Shown here one piece after another: positions 21,962-29,092 of a DNA stretch of 38,128 bases. The DNA lies in assembly GCA_041661585.1 (NCBI GenBank), contig JBAZUC010000001.1, positions 1-38,128 on the forward strand, in the 5' to 3' direction. The number at the start of each line of letters is the position of its first letter. Position 1 is the first letter of the stretch. This DNA comes from JAPLXD01 sp041661585 (GTDB lineage Bacteria > Patescibacteriota > Minisyncoccia > Moranbacterales > UBA11712). A program made the position numbers and the translations under genes. Under the pieces are notes generated by a model, which was not told the origin of the DNA, did no database searches, and saw only the letters and a program-made list of their open reading frames with translations.

Positions 21962-22657
21962 TTATAGTTTATCCCTTTTTAAAAACTTATCATATTCGCG
22001 GGATTGCTTTATTTTTTTTGGCTTCTTAACTGTTGGCTGTTTTTTATTAAACTTTATATTGCTACAAAGAGCTCTCAGGTCTTTATACAAAATTTCCTCT
22101 TTTCGACTCAATAATCGACGAATTAGTTCTTCCCATTCCTCACTTGTTCTAATTGTCCTTGATTCTATAGGATTTGAAGTTGGCCTTATATACAGGCCAC
22201 CTTTTTTGAGACGACAACGACGATCCTGTGATTTGAAATCGCAAGTAGAAACCAACGGCATTACTCCCTGTGATTCATAAACCCGCATTACTACAAATTT
22301 TGTATTTCTATCATCTATTAAAAGAGTATCGCCGTATACCTCAAATTTTAATTTTTGATTCGCCTTTTCGTTAAAAAAGCGACCAATATCGTCTTCGTTG
22401 TCAAAAGTATTATATTGTTTCGTCGTTAGCCCTTTTCTCTCAAATTGAATTCCATTTGAACGATCTCGTTTTTGAGAAATGCCGAGGATTATAAATCCGC
22501 CATTTGTCAGATTGGAAAGCGCGAATGTAGCTTTGGCGATTTCAAATTTTTTCTTTTTCTGATTATTACTCCAAGCCATAGGTGGCTTAAATTCCCATCT
22601 TTTTTCTTCCGTTCCATATTGGATATAGTTTTTCATTTCATCAGTTAATGACCTCAT
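21962..22657 (-). CDS. AlbA_2 (Schlafen-type) domain protein
   Basis: 231 residues. The N-terminal ~150 residues match the AlbA_2/Schlafen-type domain: EEKRWEFKPPMAW (~17-29), then AKATFALSNLTNGGFIILGIS (~41-61), a hallmark of the family, and later strands with FVVMRVYES and GGLYIRPTSN. The C-terminal ~70 residues are strongly basic (KKQPTVKKPKKIKQ). AlbA_2 proteins bind nucleic acids or nucleotides and are frequent in phage-defence loci. It is coupled to the downstream unknown gene. Upstream, 22658-22763 (106 bases) separates it from vsr and contains a GC-rich half-palindrome near 22724-22745. Confidence 0.8.
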   Translation of the reverse strand: MRSLTDEMKNYIQYGTEEKRWEFKPPMAWSNNQKKKKFEIAKATFALSNLTNGGFIILGISQKRDRSNGIQFERKGLTTKQYNTFDNEDDIGRFFNEKANQKLKFEVYGDTLLIDDRNTKFVVMRVYESQGVMPLVSTCDFKSQDRRCRLKKGGLYIRPTSNPIESRTIRTSEEWEELIRRLLSRKEEILYKDLRALCSNIKFNKKQPTVKKPKKIKQSREYDKFLKRDKL

Positions 22658-22763
22658 AAAATATTTTGGCTTTCAAAAATATATTTTATTTTTACTTCTA
22701 TTTTCTCCATGATTTTCTTTTGATCTCCTAGCGAAGGCAGGGGGAATTTCTATCTTTTTAAGT

Positions 22764-23168
22764 TTAGTGAATTAAAAAACTTTCGATTTTTCTCATGGAA
22801 TTTTCTAAATTTCTTTCAATTTCATGCTCCCATATTCTCAAAACTTTCCAGCCTTCTTTTCTTAATTTCGCCCTATTGATTTTATCTCTTTTTATATTGC
22901 CCTCAATTTTTGTAGTCCAGTATTTTTTTGGCAAGCGCTTTTTATTTTTTGAAAAATTATATCCATGCCAGAAGTCTCCGTCTATAAATATCGCCGTTTT
23001 CTTTCGCGGCAATGCTATATCCGGATTTCCAGCAATCTTATTATAATGCCTTTGAAAGTGGATGCCCCTTTTTCTCAGTTCTCGAAATACAATTTTCTCG
23101 ATAGCTGTATTTTTTGAACGGATTTTTGACATTATCTCGCTCCTCTTTTTCTTTGTAAAAACATCCAT
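22764..23168 (-). CDS. vsr: Very short patch repair endonuclease Vsr, zinc-site variant
   Basis: 134 residues, usual Vsr length. Family motifs: KRSEIMSKIRSKNTAIEK, RELRKRGIHFQRH, catalytic Asp in GNPDIALPRKKTAIFIDGDFWHG, YWTTKIEGNIKRD and GWKVLRIWEHEI. Vsr nicks 5' of the T in T:G mismatches made by deamination of 5-methylcytosine, and its gene normally accompanies a C5 methyltransferase, as here (divergent, 91 bases apart). The zinc ligands of the E. coli enzyme (Cys66, His71, Cys73, Cys117) are all replaced (DGDFWHGYNF, WEHE), while the catalytic His after FW is kept. Confidence 0.92.
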   Translation of the reverse strand: MDVFTKKKRSEIMSKIRSKNTAIEKIVFRELRKRGIHFQRHYNKIAGNPDIALPRKKTAIFIDGDFWHGYNFSKNKKRLPKKYWTTKIEGNIKRDKINRAKLRKEGWKVLRIWEHEIERNLENSMRKIESFLIH

Positions 23169-23173
23169 GCGGC

Positions 23174-23182
23174 TGTGGATAA
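23174..23182 (-). promoter_or_regulatory. Perfect DnaA box in the vsr / lexA-methyltransferase intergenic region
   Basis: TGTGGATAA on the plus strand is the exact complement of TTATCCACA. It lies 6 bases upstream of the vsr ATG. Whether DnaA acts here is unknown. Confidence 0.5.
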
Positions 23183-23189
23183 CTCTATT

Positions 23190-23218
23190 TTGCTAGTTCG
23201 GTATTTATTCGGTATAAT
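23190..23218 (+). promoter_or_regulatory. Promoter and direct-repeat operator of the LexA-methyltransferase gene
   Basis: TTGCTA (23190-23195), 17-bp spacer, TATAAT (23213-23218). The spacer and -10 carry two copies of TTCGGTAT (23197-23204 and 23208-23215) starting 11 bp apart, one helical turn, where a bound repressor would block RNA polymerase. Autorepression by the LexA domain of the gene product is the natural candidate. Confidence 0.75.
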
Positions 23219-23259
23219 GTAACTAAATTATAATAAAATAAAAAAACAAAGTCAAATAT

Positions 23260-24822
23260 ATGGCAACTCTCACAAAGAGGCAAAAGCAAATATTCGAATT
23301 CATTAAATCATTCATAAGAAGGCATGGAATGTCCCCCACTATACGAGAGATAAAAAAAGCGACCGGGCTTTCCGCTCCATCGACTATCCATCAGCACATA
23401 AACGCGCTTGCTGAAAAAGGATTCATTGAAAAAAACGGGAGTTCATCGAGAGGCATAGAAATCAAAAAGGACAAAGGCGCCGATACGCTGGCTGAAATTT
23501 ATCTACTTGGGACAATAGCAGCCGGCCAGCCGATAGAAGCCGTTGAAGTTTTCACTGAAACAATTGCGATTCCGAGAAGCGACATCGACAGGCACGGAGA
23601 ATTGTATGCGTTGCGAGTACAGGGAGACAGCATGATTGAAGAGGGAATATTCGACGGAGATATTGTTGTTATAAAAAAACAATCAGCGGCAGAAAACGGA
23701 CAGACCGTTGTTGCGATAATCGATGACAACGAGGCGACGCTAAAAAAGCTATACAGGGAAAAGAACCGCCTAAGATTGCAACCCGCAAACCAAGCACTCC
23801 TCCCGCTCTACAGAAAGGAGGTTGAAATAAAGGGCGTCGTAATCAGAATTATAAGAAATTTTGAAAGCACGGAGAATAAGCGCATTAGAACGCTTGATCT
23901 TTTTGCCGGGGTTGGCGGCATACGCTTGGGCTTTGAGAAAGCAGGCTTTGAAACTGTCTTCGCCAATGACTTCGACCGGCAATGCAAAACTACTTATGAC
24001 TTGAATTTCAAGACCTCCAAACTTGTATCGGAAGACATCACTAAAGTTGGAATTGGCGATCTGCCTGACTTTGACTTTCTTCTGGCAGGCTTTCCTTGCC
24101 AGCCATTTTCTATTGCCGGATACAGGCAAGGCTTCAAGGATGAAGGGGGGCGCGGAAATTTATTCTTTACAATTGCGAGCATTATTGAAGCGAGAAATCC
24201 TGCCGGCTTCCTGCTCGAAAATGTCAAGAACTTAAAGGGCCACGACGGGGGCAAAACTTTTAAAATAATTACAGAAACTCTGAAAAGTTTGGGCTACCAT
24301 ATGAAATCCAAGGTATTAAACAGCATGGATTATGGAAATATTCCGCAAAACAGAGAAAGACTGTATATAGCAGGATTTAAAAATGAAAACTGCTTGGATA
24401 AATTTGAATTTCCTGCTCCGCAAAAATTGAAAATAAAAGTTGCAGATTTGCTGGAAAAAAATGTCCCAGAAAAATATTATTATAATGGAAAGCCTCTTTA
24501 TGAAAAACTTAAGAACTTTATAAAAGAAGGAGGAAAAGTTTATCAATGGAGGAGGCAATATGTCAGAGAAAATAAGAAGGGCGTATGCCCTACTTTAACA
24601 GCTAATATGGGAATGGGCGGCCACAATGTTCCAATCATTAAAGACAAAAAAGGAATCAGAAAACTGACTCCTCTTGAATGCTTCAGACTTCAAGGATTCC
24701 CGGAAGATTTCGCGCTTCCAAAAAATTTAGCTGACTCTGCATTATACAAGCAGGCTGGAAATTCAGTAAGCGTGCCTGTTATTGAAGCCGTAGCGAAGCA
24801 AATGATGAAGGCGATATCCTAG
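23260..24822 (+). CDS. LexA repressor fused to DNA (cytosine-5) methyltransferase
   Basis: 520 residues in one open frame. Residues 1-~70 are the LexA winged helix (LTKRQKQIFEFIKSF, GMSPTIREIKKATGLSAPST). Residues ~75-200 are the S24 autoprotease with cleavage site A88-G89 (LLGTIAAGQPI), S124 (VQGDSMIEEGI) and K162 (EATLKKLY). Residues ~208-520 are a full C5 methyltransferase: motif I DLFAGVGGIRLGF, motif IV GFPCQPFS (catalytic C280), ENVKNL, QNRERLYIAGF, a target-recognition region with VYQWRRQYVRENKKGVCPTL, and motifs IX-X (RKLTPLECFRLQGFP, QAGNSVSVPV). The flanking Vsr and Bsp6I-like nuclease support a restriction-modification role, target probably GCNGC by family analogy. RecA-stimulated cleavage would detach the DNA-binding domain, derepressing the gene after DNA damage. 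Confidence 0.92.
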   Translation: MATLTKRQKQIFEFIKSFIRRHGMSPTIREIKKATGLSAPSTIHQHINALAEKGFIEKNGSSSRGIEIKKDKGADTLAEIYLLGTIAAGQPIEAVEVFTETIAIPRSDIDRHGELYALRVQGDSMIEEGIFDGDIVVIKKQSAAENGQTVVAIIDDNEATLKKLYREKNRLRLQPANQALLPLYRKEVEIKGVVIRIIRNFESTENKRIRTLDLFAGVGGIRLGFEKAGFETVFANDFDRQCKTTYDLNFKTSKLVSEDITKVGIGDLPDFDFLLAGFPCQPFSIAGYRQGFKDEGGRGNLFFTIASIIEARNPAGFLLENVKNLKGHDGGKTFKIITETLKSLGYHMKSKVLNSMDYGNIPQNRERLYIAGFKNENCLDKFEFPAPQKLKIKVADLLEKNVPEKYYYNGKPLYEKLKNFIKEGGKVYQWRRQYVRENKKGVCPTLTANMGMGGHNVPIIKDKKGIRKLTPLECFRLQGFPEDFALPKNLADSALYKQAGNSVSVPVIEAVAKQMMKAIS

Positions 24823-24832
24823 CCTCTGCGCT

Positions 24833-25414
24833 TTATACCTTGCAGTTTTCTTTAATTGGTTTTAATTTATTCCGTTCAATAATCTCCCCCTTAAAGTCAA
24901 TTCTCGGTCTTCTTTTTTGATCTTGCTGGTCCGATAATCTTTCATCCTTATTGACGCTGGATGTATAAATATATTTATCTGAAATTTTATATATATCAAA
25001 GGTTCCGTCCACCTCTCCGTTTCTAAAGAAATCCATCCAGTACAATTCGTCTTCATCCCAAAAAGATCTAGGGCCAAATGACGTAGGTCCGCGACTGCTT
25101 GAAGCTTTAATTTGCTGCCTTTTACTGCTTTTTAAATCAATTGTATCGAATGACCCCTTAGTGCCATGCGCTTTCAAAACTCTTACTGAACCCATCTCAA
25201 GGCAAAACAAGCTTTCGGTCAGCCCTTCGGGTATGTTAATGCCTCTTGCGCCAAAACTTCTTAATAGCTTGCTTAGCTTAATCCAGAGGTGAAATATTAT
25301 CTTCAGTTTGCGCCTATCTGATTTTAATATTTTTAAAATGTCCAATCTAACATCTTTTCCAGCTATTTTAATAATAATCTTCCCTTTTCTCATTTTCTTT
25401 ATTTTTTTAATCAA
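24833..25414 (-). CDS. Bsp6I-like type II restriction endonuclease
   Basis: 193 residues. It matches my recollection of the Bsp6I family (PF09504; GCNGC specificity): GINIPEGLTESLFCLEMG, then FDTIDLKSSKRQQIKASSS (a PD-(D/E)XK-like D...QIKAS core), PTSFGPRSFWDEDELYWMDF, FDIYKI, and the terminal SDQQDQKRRPRIDF. It converges on the methyltransferase gene (stops 10 bases apart) and lies 6 bases downstream of a small AbrB-like gene in the same orientation. Nuclease and methyltransferase thus have separate promoters and regulators. The alternative start Met8 (25393) is possible. The family call needs a profile search. Confidence 0.75.
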   Translation of the reverse strand: MIKKIKKMRKGKIIIKIAGKDVRLDILKILKSDRRKLKIIFHLWIKLSKLLRSFGARGINIPEGLTESLFCLEMGSVRVLKAHGTKGSFDTIDLKSSKRQQIKASSSRGPTSFGPRSFWDEDELYWMDFFRNGEVDGTFDIYKISDKYIYTSSVNKDERLSDQQDQKRRPRIDFKGEIIERNKLKPIKENCKV

Positions 25415-25420
25415 TTATTT

Positions 25421-25600
25421 CTATTTACTCCTATAATCCCTAATCACCATTCCGCCTTTAATCCTCTTCACAACCACTCGCTGTTTTTCTTTCCATTTCA
25501 ATTCCCGTACGAGTTCAATCGGCAAGGTGAGTCCGATAGATCTCTTGCCGATCTTCGTCAGTTTGCGGATGCCTCTTTCCTCGGCTTTTTTGTTGGCCAT
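25421..25600 (-). CDS. Small AbrB/SpoVT-like DNA-binding protein
   Basis: 59 residues from the ATG at 25600; the frame is open further upstream, but that part overlaps tspO and is not protein-like. The sequence LTKIGKRSIGLTLPIELVRELKWKEKQRVVVKRIKGGMVIRDY is a swapped-hairpin AbrB fold. It sits 6 bases upstream of the restriction endonuclease gene, so they form an operon. An 18-bp perfect palindrome (25619-25636) lies 18 bases upstream of its ATG and is a likely autoregulatory site. It could play the role of a restriction-modification controller protein or an antitoxin; similar small AbrB genes are common in CPR genomes, so a general regulator is possible. Confidence 0.75.
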   Translation of the reverse strand: MANKKAEERGIRKLTKIGKRSIGLTLPIELVRELKWKEKQRVVVKRIKGGMVIRDYRSK

Positions 25601-25617
25601 ATATTTGTTTTGAATAA

Positions 25618-25637
25618 TTACGTAATTAATTACGTAT
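25618..25637. promoter_or_regulatory. Paired TTACGTA operator of the AbrB-like / restriction endonuclease operon
   Basis: It contains the perfect 18-bp palindrome TACGTAATTAATTACGTA (25619-25636). Cores TTACGTA start at 25618 and 25630, 12 bp apart, as at the NYN gene site. Confidence 0.7.
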
Positions 25638-25649
25638 TTCCCAAATCCC

Positions 25650-26048
25650 CTATTTCCAATTGAGCCAAGTGATCGTGAGCTGCAAAATTGTCGCGAAGAT
25701 GACCCACAGGAGATATGGGATGTTCGCCAGCGCAATCCAGCGGGCGTGGGGATATATTGCAACCATTGCCCAAATGAGCGTCGCGAGAACGAGCAAGATG
25801 TCGGCGGCGGCCAGCAGATTGTTTTGCAAGCGGAACTGGATCGGCGAAAAGGCAAAGTTTAAAATGAGATTGAGAATGAATGGCAAGAGCACCAAAAAAG
25901 ATATTCGGCCTTTTGCAAACATATAGACGGCGGCGCCAAAGGTTGCGGCTATGATGACATAGAGAACCGTCCAGACGGGCCCAAAAAGCCAGGCCGGCGG
26001 CGCCCAGGAGGGTTTTATCAAGCTTTGATACCAGGTTTGAGTGTTCAT
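25650..26048 (-). CDS. tspO: TspO/MBR family protein
   Basis: 132 residues from the ATG at 26048; the upstream frame extension (to 26120) is not TspO-like. Five hydrophobic helices and family signatures WYQSLIKPSWAPPAWLFGPVWTVLY near the N-terminus, then NFAFSPIQFRLQNNLLAAADILLV. TspO proteins bind porphyrins and steroids and are linked to stress responses; the role in CPR bacteria is unknown. It is slightly shorter than typical (~150-160 residues), mainly at the N-terminus. It follows dnaN in the same orientation, 72 bases after its stop. Confidence 0.9.
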   Translation of the reverse strand: MNTQTWYQSLIKPSWAPPAWLFGPVWTVLYVIIAATFGAAVYMFAKGRISFLVLLPFILNLILNFAFSPIQFRLQNNLLAAADILLVLATLIWAMVAIYPHARWIALANIPYLLWVIFATILQLTITWLNWK

Positions 26049-26120
26049 ATGTTTGTATATTTCTTCTTCTATCCTATCACGAGATGCGATTTTTTGGGGT
26101 TTATGTATAAGCCCGATCAC

Positions 26121-27269
26121 CTAGCTTCGGATCGGCATTATGATGTGGAAATAGTCGAGCTGGGGTTTGCCGGCCGCGACCTCGCGAAGCATCACCGGCC
26201 CGAAGGCGTCGTTGGCGCCGATATATATATCCTCTGTTGAAATGGAGTTGAGGCCATCGAGGAGAAAGCGGTTGTTGAAAGCGACCTCCAAATCGCTTTT
26301 TGCGTCGGACTGAAAATCAACGCTCCATGACCCTTCTCCGGATTCAACTGACTCGGCAAAGACCGCGATCTTCCCCTTCCCGCCGTCGATCTTGAGCCGC
26401 ACTTCCCGGCTTTTGGAGTCGGAAAAAACACCCGCAAGGCGCGCCGCCTTGAGAAGATCTTCTTTTTTCGCGATCATATTCAAAGAAAATTCTTTGGGAA
26501 CCACCTGCTTGTATTCCGGATATTTTCCGTCAATCAGCCGAGAGACAAAAAGCACATCCGCGGTTTCAAAGAAAATTTGATTTTCCGCCAGATATACTTT
26601 CACATTTTCATCTTCCGCGGAAACCGCGCGGATGACTTCCGACAGCGTGCGGGCCGGCACGATCACCGCGCTGTTTTTGGCCAGATATTTTTTGTAGTCT
26701 TCTGTTATTTTTGTTTTGTCGAGCTTGATCACGGCTTCGGAAAGCCGAAAGCTGTCGGTCGCCGCCAATGTGATTTTTGTTTCTCCAAATTCAAAGTGCG
26801 CGCCCGTGAGCTCTTGCCGCGTATCTGAAGTCGCGGCTGTTGTCAAAACATTTCCCGCTTTTTTTTGCATCTCGCTCGCGCTGATCTCAAAAAGAAATTT
26901 TGATTCCGGCTTGGGGATGATAGGAAAATCCTTCGCGTCCATTCCTTTTATCGCCGCTGAATTTCCATTATATATCATCTTTAGGATGCTATTTTTTTCT
27001 TCGAGTGTGATCTGGCTTCCATCTTCAAGTTGAGACAAAATACCGCCAATGATTCTTCCGGGAATCGCAATTTTTCCCTCCCTTTCGATTTTTGCTCGAA
27101 TTTTCGTGACAAGTCCGATTTCCAAGTTTGTCGCCGATACTTTCAAGCCGCCCTTTTCCGCTTCCAAAAGAATATTTGAAAGAATTGGGAGGGTGAGATT
27201 TTTTCCAATTATTTTTTCCGCTATAAGAATTCCTTTTTTCAAATTTTCAGTAGTGCAAAGTGCTTTCAT
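26121..27269 (-). CDS. dnaN: DNA polymerase III beta subunit (sliding clamp)
   Basis: 382 residues, standard length, three-domain clamp. Recognisable stretches: ILIAEKIIGKNLTLPILSNILLEA (N-domain), TAATSDTRQELTGAHFEF and LAATDSFRLSEAVIKL (second domain), FVSRLIDGKYPEYKQVVP, and the C-terminal FGPVMLRE then LDYFHIIMPIR. The ring-shaped dimer tethers the replicative polymerase to DNA. It lies downstream of dnaA in the same orientation with the origin between them. Confidence 0.96.
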   Translation of the reverse strand: MKALCTTENLKKGILIAEKIIGKNLTLPILSNILLEAEKGGLKVSATNLEIGLVTKIRAKIEREGKIAIPGRIIGGILSQLEDGSQITLEEKNSILKMIYNGNSAAIKGMDAKDFPIIPKPESKFLFEISASEMQKKAGNVLTTAATSDTRQELTGAHFEFGETKITLAATDSFRLSEAVIKLDKTKITEDYKKYLAKNSAVIVPARTLSEVIRAVSAEDENVKVYLAENQIFFETADVLFVSRLIDGKYPEYKQVVPKEFSLNMIAKKEDLLKAARLAGVFSDSKSREVRLKIDGGKGKIAVFAESVESGEGSWSVDFQSDAKSDLEVAFNNRFLLDGLNSISTEDIYIGANDAFGPVMLREVAAGKPQLDYFHIIMPIRS

Positions 27270-27529
27270 AGATATATTAATTAATTTGTTATTTATAATT
27301 TGTTGTCTATTATTAAGTTTTTAGTTTCTGGGGATAAGTGCGTTTTGTTTATATAACTATTGGATGATATGGTTGGCGCAAAATGTGGATAACGGGAGAA
27401 AGAAGGGTGAGGATAAGGGGGATAAAAAAATATCTTTTTTGATTTGTTTTTTTGTCCGAATATTATCCACTGAAAAATTAATATTTAGGAGATGGGTTAT
27501 TGATAATTTAAGCCCAGCTTGTCAACAAC
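27270..27529. other. Chromosomal replication origin oriC (dnaA-dnaN intergenic)
   Basis: 260 bases, AT-rich, with a cluster of DnaA boxes. A perfect TTATCCACA is present in complement at 27384-27392. One-mismatch sites are 27329-27337 (TTATCCCCA, complement), 27408-27416 (TTATCCTCA, complement) and 27463-27471 (TTATCCACT, direct). A weaker site is at 27417-27425. AT-only stretches (for example 27343-27360 and 27424-27450) could serve as the unwinding element. Position between dnaA and dnaN is a classic origin site. Confidence 0.85.
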
Positions 27530-28912
27530 TTAAGCGCTGTATAATTTGCTTTTAATAATATTTATATCTTGCTCGAGGGTATCGTTTTGCTCGAGCTCCT
27601 TGGAAATTTTTTCATGGGCGTGCATCGCGGTGGTGTGGTCTCTTCCTCCGAGCTGTTCTCCAATTCCCGGATAGGACGCTTGAAGTTCGGCTCGCATCAG
27701 ATACATCGCGATCTGGCGCGGCCTCACGATATCACGGCGCCGGCAGCGATTCACGAGATCTTGAGAAGCAATGTCATAATATTCCGCCACACCCTCAATG
27801 ATTTGTTTGAAGGTGATGCCTCTTTTTTTGCCGGAATGGATAATGTCTCCCAAAATCTTTTTGACGTTTGTGAGATTGGCTTCGGTTTGCCCCAACTCAC
27901 AGGAAGCAATCACGCGGTTCAGGGCGCCCTCGAGTTCGCGGATATTGTGCTGGATGTTGGTTGCAATGTAGCTCAAAACTTCAGGGTCGATTTCTATTTC
28001 CGTTTTTTTGTCCGCCAATTTGTTTTGCAAAATGGCAATCCGGGTTTCGATGTCCGGGCGGGAAACATCAGCGATCATTCCGCCTTCAAATCGGGAGCGT
28101 AAGCGGTCTTCCAGCATCGCAATCGCCTTGGGCGGCCGGTCGCTCGTGAGCACGATTTGCTTGTTGGTTTGGTGGAGCGTATTGAAGACATGAAAAAATT
28201 CTTCCTGGGTTTTTTCTTTTCCTCCAATGAATTGGATATCGTCGATGAGAAGTAAGTCGGCGCTGATGTAGGCGCGCTTGAATTCGTGAGCCTGATTGTT
28301 TTTCACCATATCAACATACTGGTTGGTGAAATATTCAGCCGTGGCATAAAGAATTTTCGTGTTCGGATCGCGCAAAAGAAGAGCGTTTCCAACGGACTGA
28401 AGAAGGTGTGTTTTCCCAAGTCCGACCCCTCCATAGATGAAAAGCGGGTTGTAGGTGTTGCCGGGCGACTTGGCAATCGCTTCGCAGGCGGCGTGGGCCA
28501 ATTCGTTGTTCGCGCCTACGACAAAATTTTCAAAAATATACCGCGGATTGAGATTGGCGCGCAAACTCAAGGATTCATGATTGATTTTTCCCAGATTGGG
28601 AACTTGCGCGGAAGCCGAAACTGCCGAATCAAGCTCTTTTTTTGGAGTTGTTTCGGGACTAGCAACCACGGAGCATGAAATTTCCCGTATATCTTCAATA
28701 AAATTGCGGAGAGCAGTGATAATATAGCGGTTGTATTTGTTTTCCAGCCATTCCTTGGCAAATCCGTTTGGAACACGAATATTCACTCGTCCACCTTCAA
28801 TAGAAAGAATAGAGGTGTTTTTGAACCAGGTGACGAAATTGGCAGGCGAAACAGCCAATTCCACCTCTCCCAAAACAGCCTGCCAGATTTCCTCATTTGT
28901 CATTTTCTCCAT
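27530..28912 (-). CDS. dnaA: Chromosomal replication initiator DnaA
   Basis: 460 residues from the ATG at 28912 (MEKMTNEEIWQAVLGEVE). The frame is open upstream to 29056, but that segment covers the promoter region; Met4 at 28903 is an alternative. Domain I is WQAVLGEVELAVSPANFVTWFKNTS. The AAA+ domain carries Walker A GGVGLGKTHLLQ, Walker B LLLIDDIQFIGG and VLTSDRPPKAIAMLEDRLRSRFEGG. Domain IV includes RRRDIVRPRQIAMYLMR and the DnaA-box-recognition signature GGRDHTTAMHAHEKI. It opens oriC, which lies just downstream. The stop overlaps the origin region. Confidence 0.97.
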   Translation of the reverse strand: MEKMTNEEIWQAVLGEVELAVSPANFVTWFKNTSILSIEGGRVNIRVPNGFAKEWLENKYNRYIITALRNFIEDIREISCSVVASPETTPKKELDSAVSASAQVPNLGKINHESLSLRANLNPRYIFENFVVGANNELAHAACEAIAKSPGNTYNPLFIYGGVGLGKTHLLQSVGNALLLRDPNTKILYATAEYFTNQYVDMVKNNQAHEFKRAYISADLLLIDDIQFIGGKEKTQEEFFHVFNTLHQTNKQIVLTSDRPPKAIAMLEDRLRSRFEGGMIADVSRPDIETRIAILQNKLADKKTEIEIDPEVLSYIATNIQHNIRELEGALNRVIASCELGQTEANLTNVKKILGDIIHSGKKRGITFKQIIEGVAEYYDIASQDLVNRCRRRDIVRPRQIAMYLMRAELQASYPGIGEQLGGRDHTTAMHAHEKISKELEQNDTLEQDINIIKSKLYSA

Positions 28913-28921
28913 AGTGGATTT

Positions 28922-28930
28922 ATTATAGCA
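28922..28930 (-). promoter_or_regulatory. Extended -10 promoter of dnaA
   Basis: TGCTATAAT on the minus strand, an extended -10 with no clear -35. Initiation would fall 3-4 bases before the ATG at 28912, again nearly leaderless. A DnaA-box-like TTATCCCCA (complement at 28970-28978) lies upstream. Confidence 0.6.
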
Positions 28931-29028
28931 CGGGGCAAAATCACCCGATTTTTTGTCTGTTGATATCCATGGGGATAACCTGTTGACAGCATAAAAGATT
29001 TTGAAAAGAACGGCAAGGGCAGCAGAAA

Positions 29029-29057
29029 TTGACCGTTCAAGCCAAAGCTGATACAAT
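29029..29057 (+). promoter_or_regulatory. Promoter of the rpmH-rnpA-yidC-jag operon
   Basis: TTGACC (29029-29034), 17-bp spacer, TACAAT (29052-29057). The start is expected near 29064, about 29 bases before rpmH. It is divergent from dnaA. Confidence 0.75.
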
Positions 29058-29092
29058 CAAGAAAGTCCAACAACTAAATTATCGCCAAAATT

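Noticed and set aside
25601..25855. Long upstream extension of the AbrB-like frame
   Set aside because: It lies within tspO on the same strand in another frame and is not protein-like; the ATG at 25600 is preferred.
28913..29056. Longer dnaA start at 29056
   Set aside because: The extra 48 residues do not resemble DnaA domain I and overlap the dnaA -10 and the rpmH promoter.
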